From VRUE01 sp963732225 (GTDB taxonomy: Bacteria > Actinomycetota > Thermoleophilia > Solirubrobacterales > 70-9), in contig CAVSYR010000004.1 of assembly GCA_963732225.1 (NCBI GenBank), positions 91,654 to 155,653 of the forward strand: a DNA stretch of 64,000 bases, written 5' to 3'. Made by a program: the position numbers and the translations under genes. Below are positions 63,963 to 64,000 of the stretch, one piece after another (the first letter of the stretch is position 1; each line of letters opens with the position of its first letter). The notes under the pieces are model-generated. The model had not been told where the DNA came from and made no database searches. It saw only the letters and a program-made list of their open reading frames with translations.

Positions 63963-64000
63963 GCACGTGACTGTAGAGAGTGCGTAACCCCACAGAACGT

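Overview
The window looks like chromosome from a high-GC actinobacterium, most probably class Thermoleophilia (Solirubrobacterales-like). This is inferred from the strongly GC-biased coding, frequent GTG/TTG starts, and a block of very large secreted NHL/FnIII/collagen-like proteins and double-domain TetR regulators of the kind seen in that group. Many genes are broken by single-base shifts that fall in short homopolymers while the downstream protein resumes in another frame. I read most of these as consensus errors of a long-read or metagenomic assembly, and I annotate such genes as whole spans with the shifts noted.

Layout. (1) 1-12.1 kb, mostly minus strand: secreted or surface proteins (HtaA-like, two family-specific exported proteins, a 1343-aa NHL/beta-propeller protein translationally coupled to a ~940-aa exported protein, and a collagen-like protein). 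(2) 12.1-16 kb: sparse, repeat-rich DNA with decayed collagen-like gene tails, REP-like hairpins and a VapBC toxin-antitoxin pair bracketed by ~75-bp direct repeats. (3) 16-20.5 kb: a tandem-TetR regulator, a low-GC pair of secreted proteins, a DUF488 protein and a small exported protein. (4) 20.6-26.6 kb: a compact minus-strand array of overlapping genes typical of integrative elements (M48 protease, ArdC-like protein, tandem Replic_Relax-like protein, thermonuclease, small unknowns). (5) 26.8-41.2 kb: a defence-type accessory island ending at a tRNA-Arg(ACG). It holds an XRE regulator cassette, a truncated serine recombinase, a YaaC-like protein, a giant nuclease-STAND NTPase resembling Avs proteins, an HD plus HSP90-type ATPase fusion, a divergent PIN-like protein, and a small protein coupled to a TIR-like effector. 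Three ~46-bp conserved segments lie at cassette borders. (6) 41.3-64 kb: housekeeping and stress genes: cupin, GAP-family membrane proteins, two cation:proton antiporters, ion channel, aquaporin, HD phosphohydrolase, DUF2252, HdeD-like, membrane proteins, MBL hydrolase, holin-phosphodiesterase fusion, SulP transporter, lipid-kinase-like protein, PAP2 phosphatase, methyltransferase, YVTN/PKD secreted protein, thioesterase and pyruvate kinase.

The most interesting part is region 5. Several putative abortive-infection or NTPase-based immune modules sit side by side next to a tRNA gene, with short shared sequence segments between cassettes and a scar where two oppositely oriented genes are both truncated.
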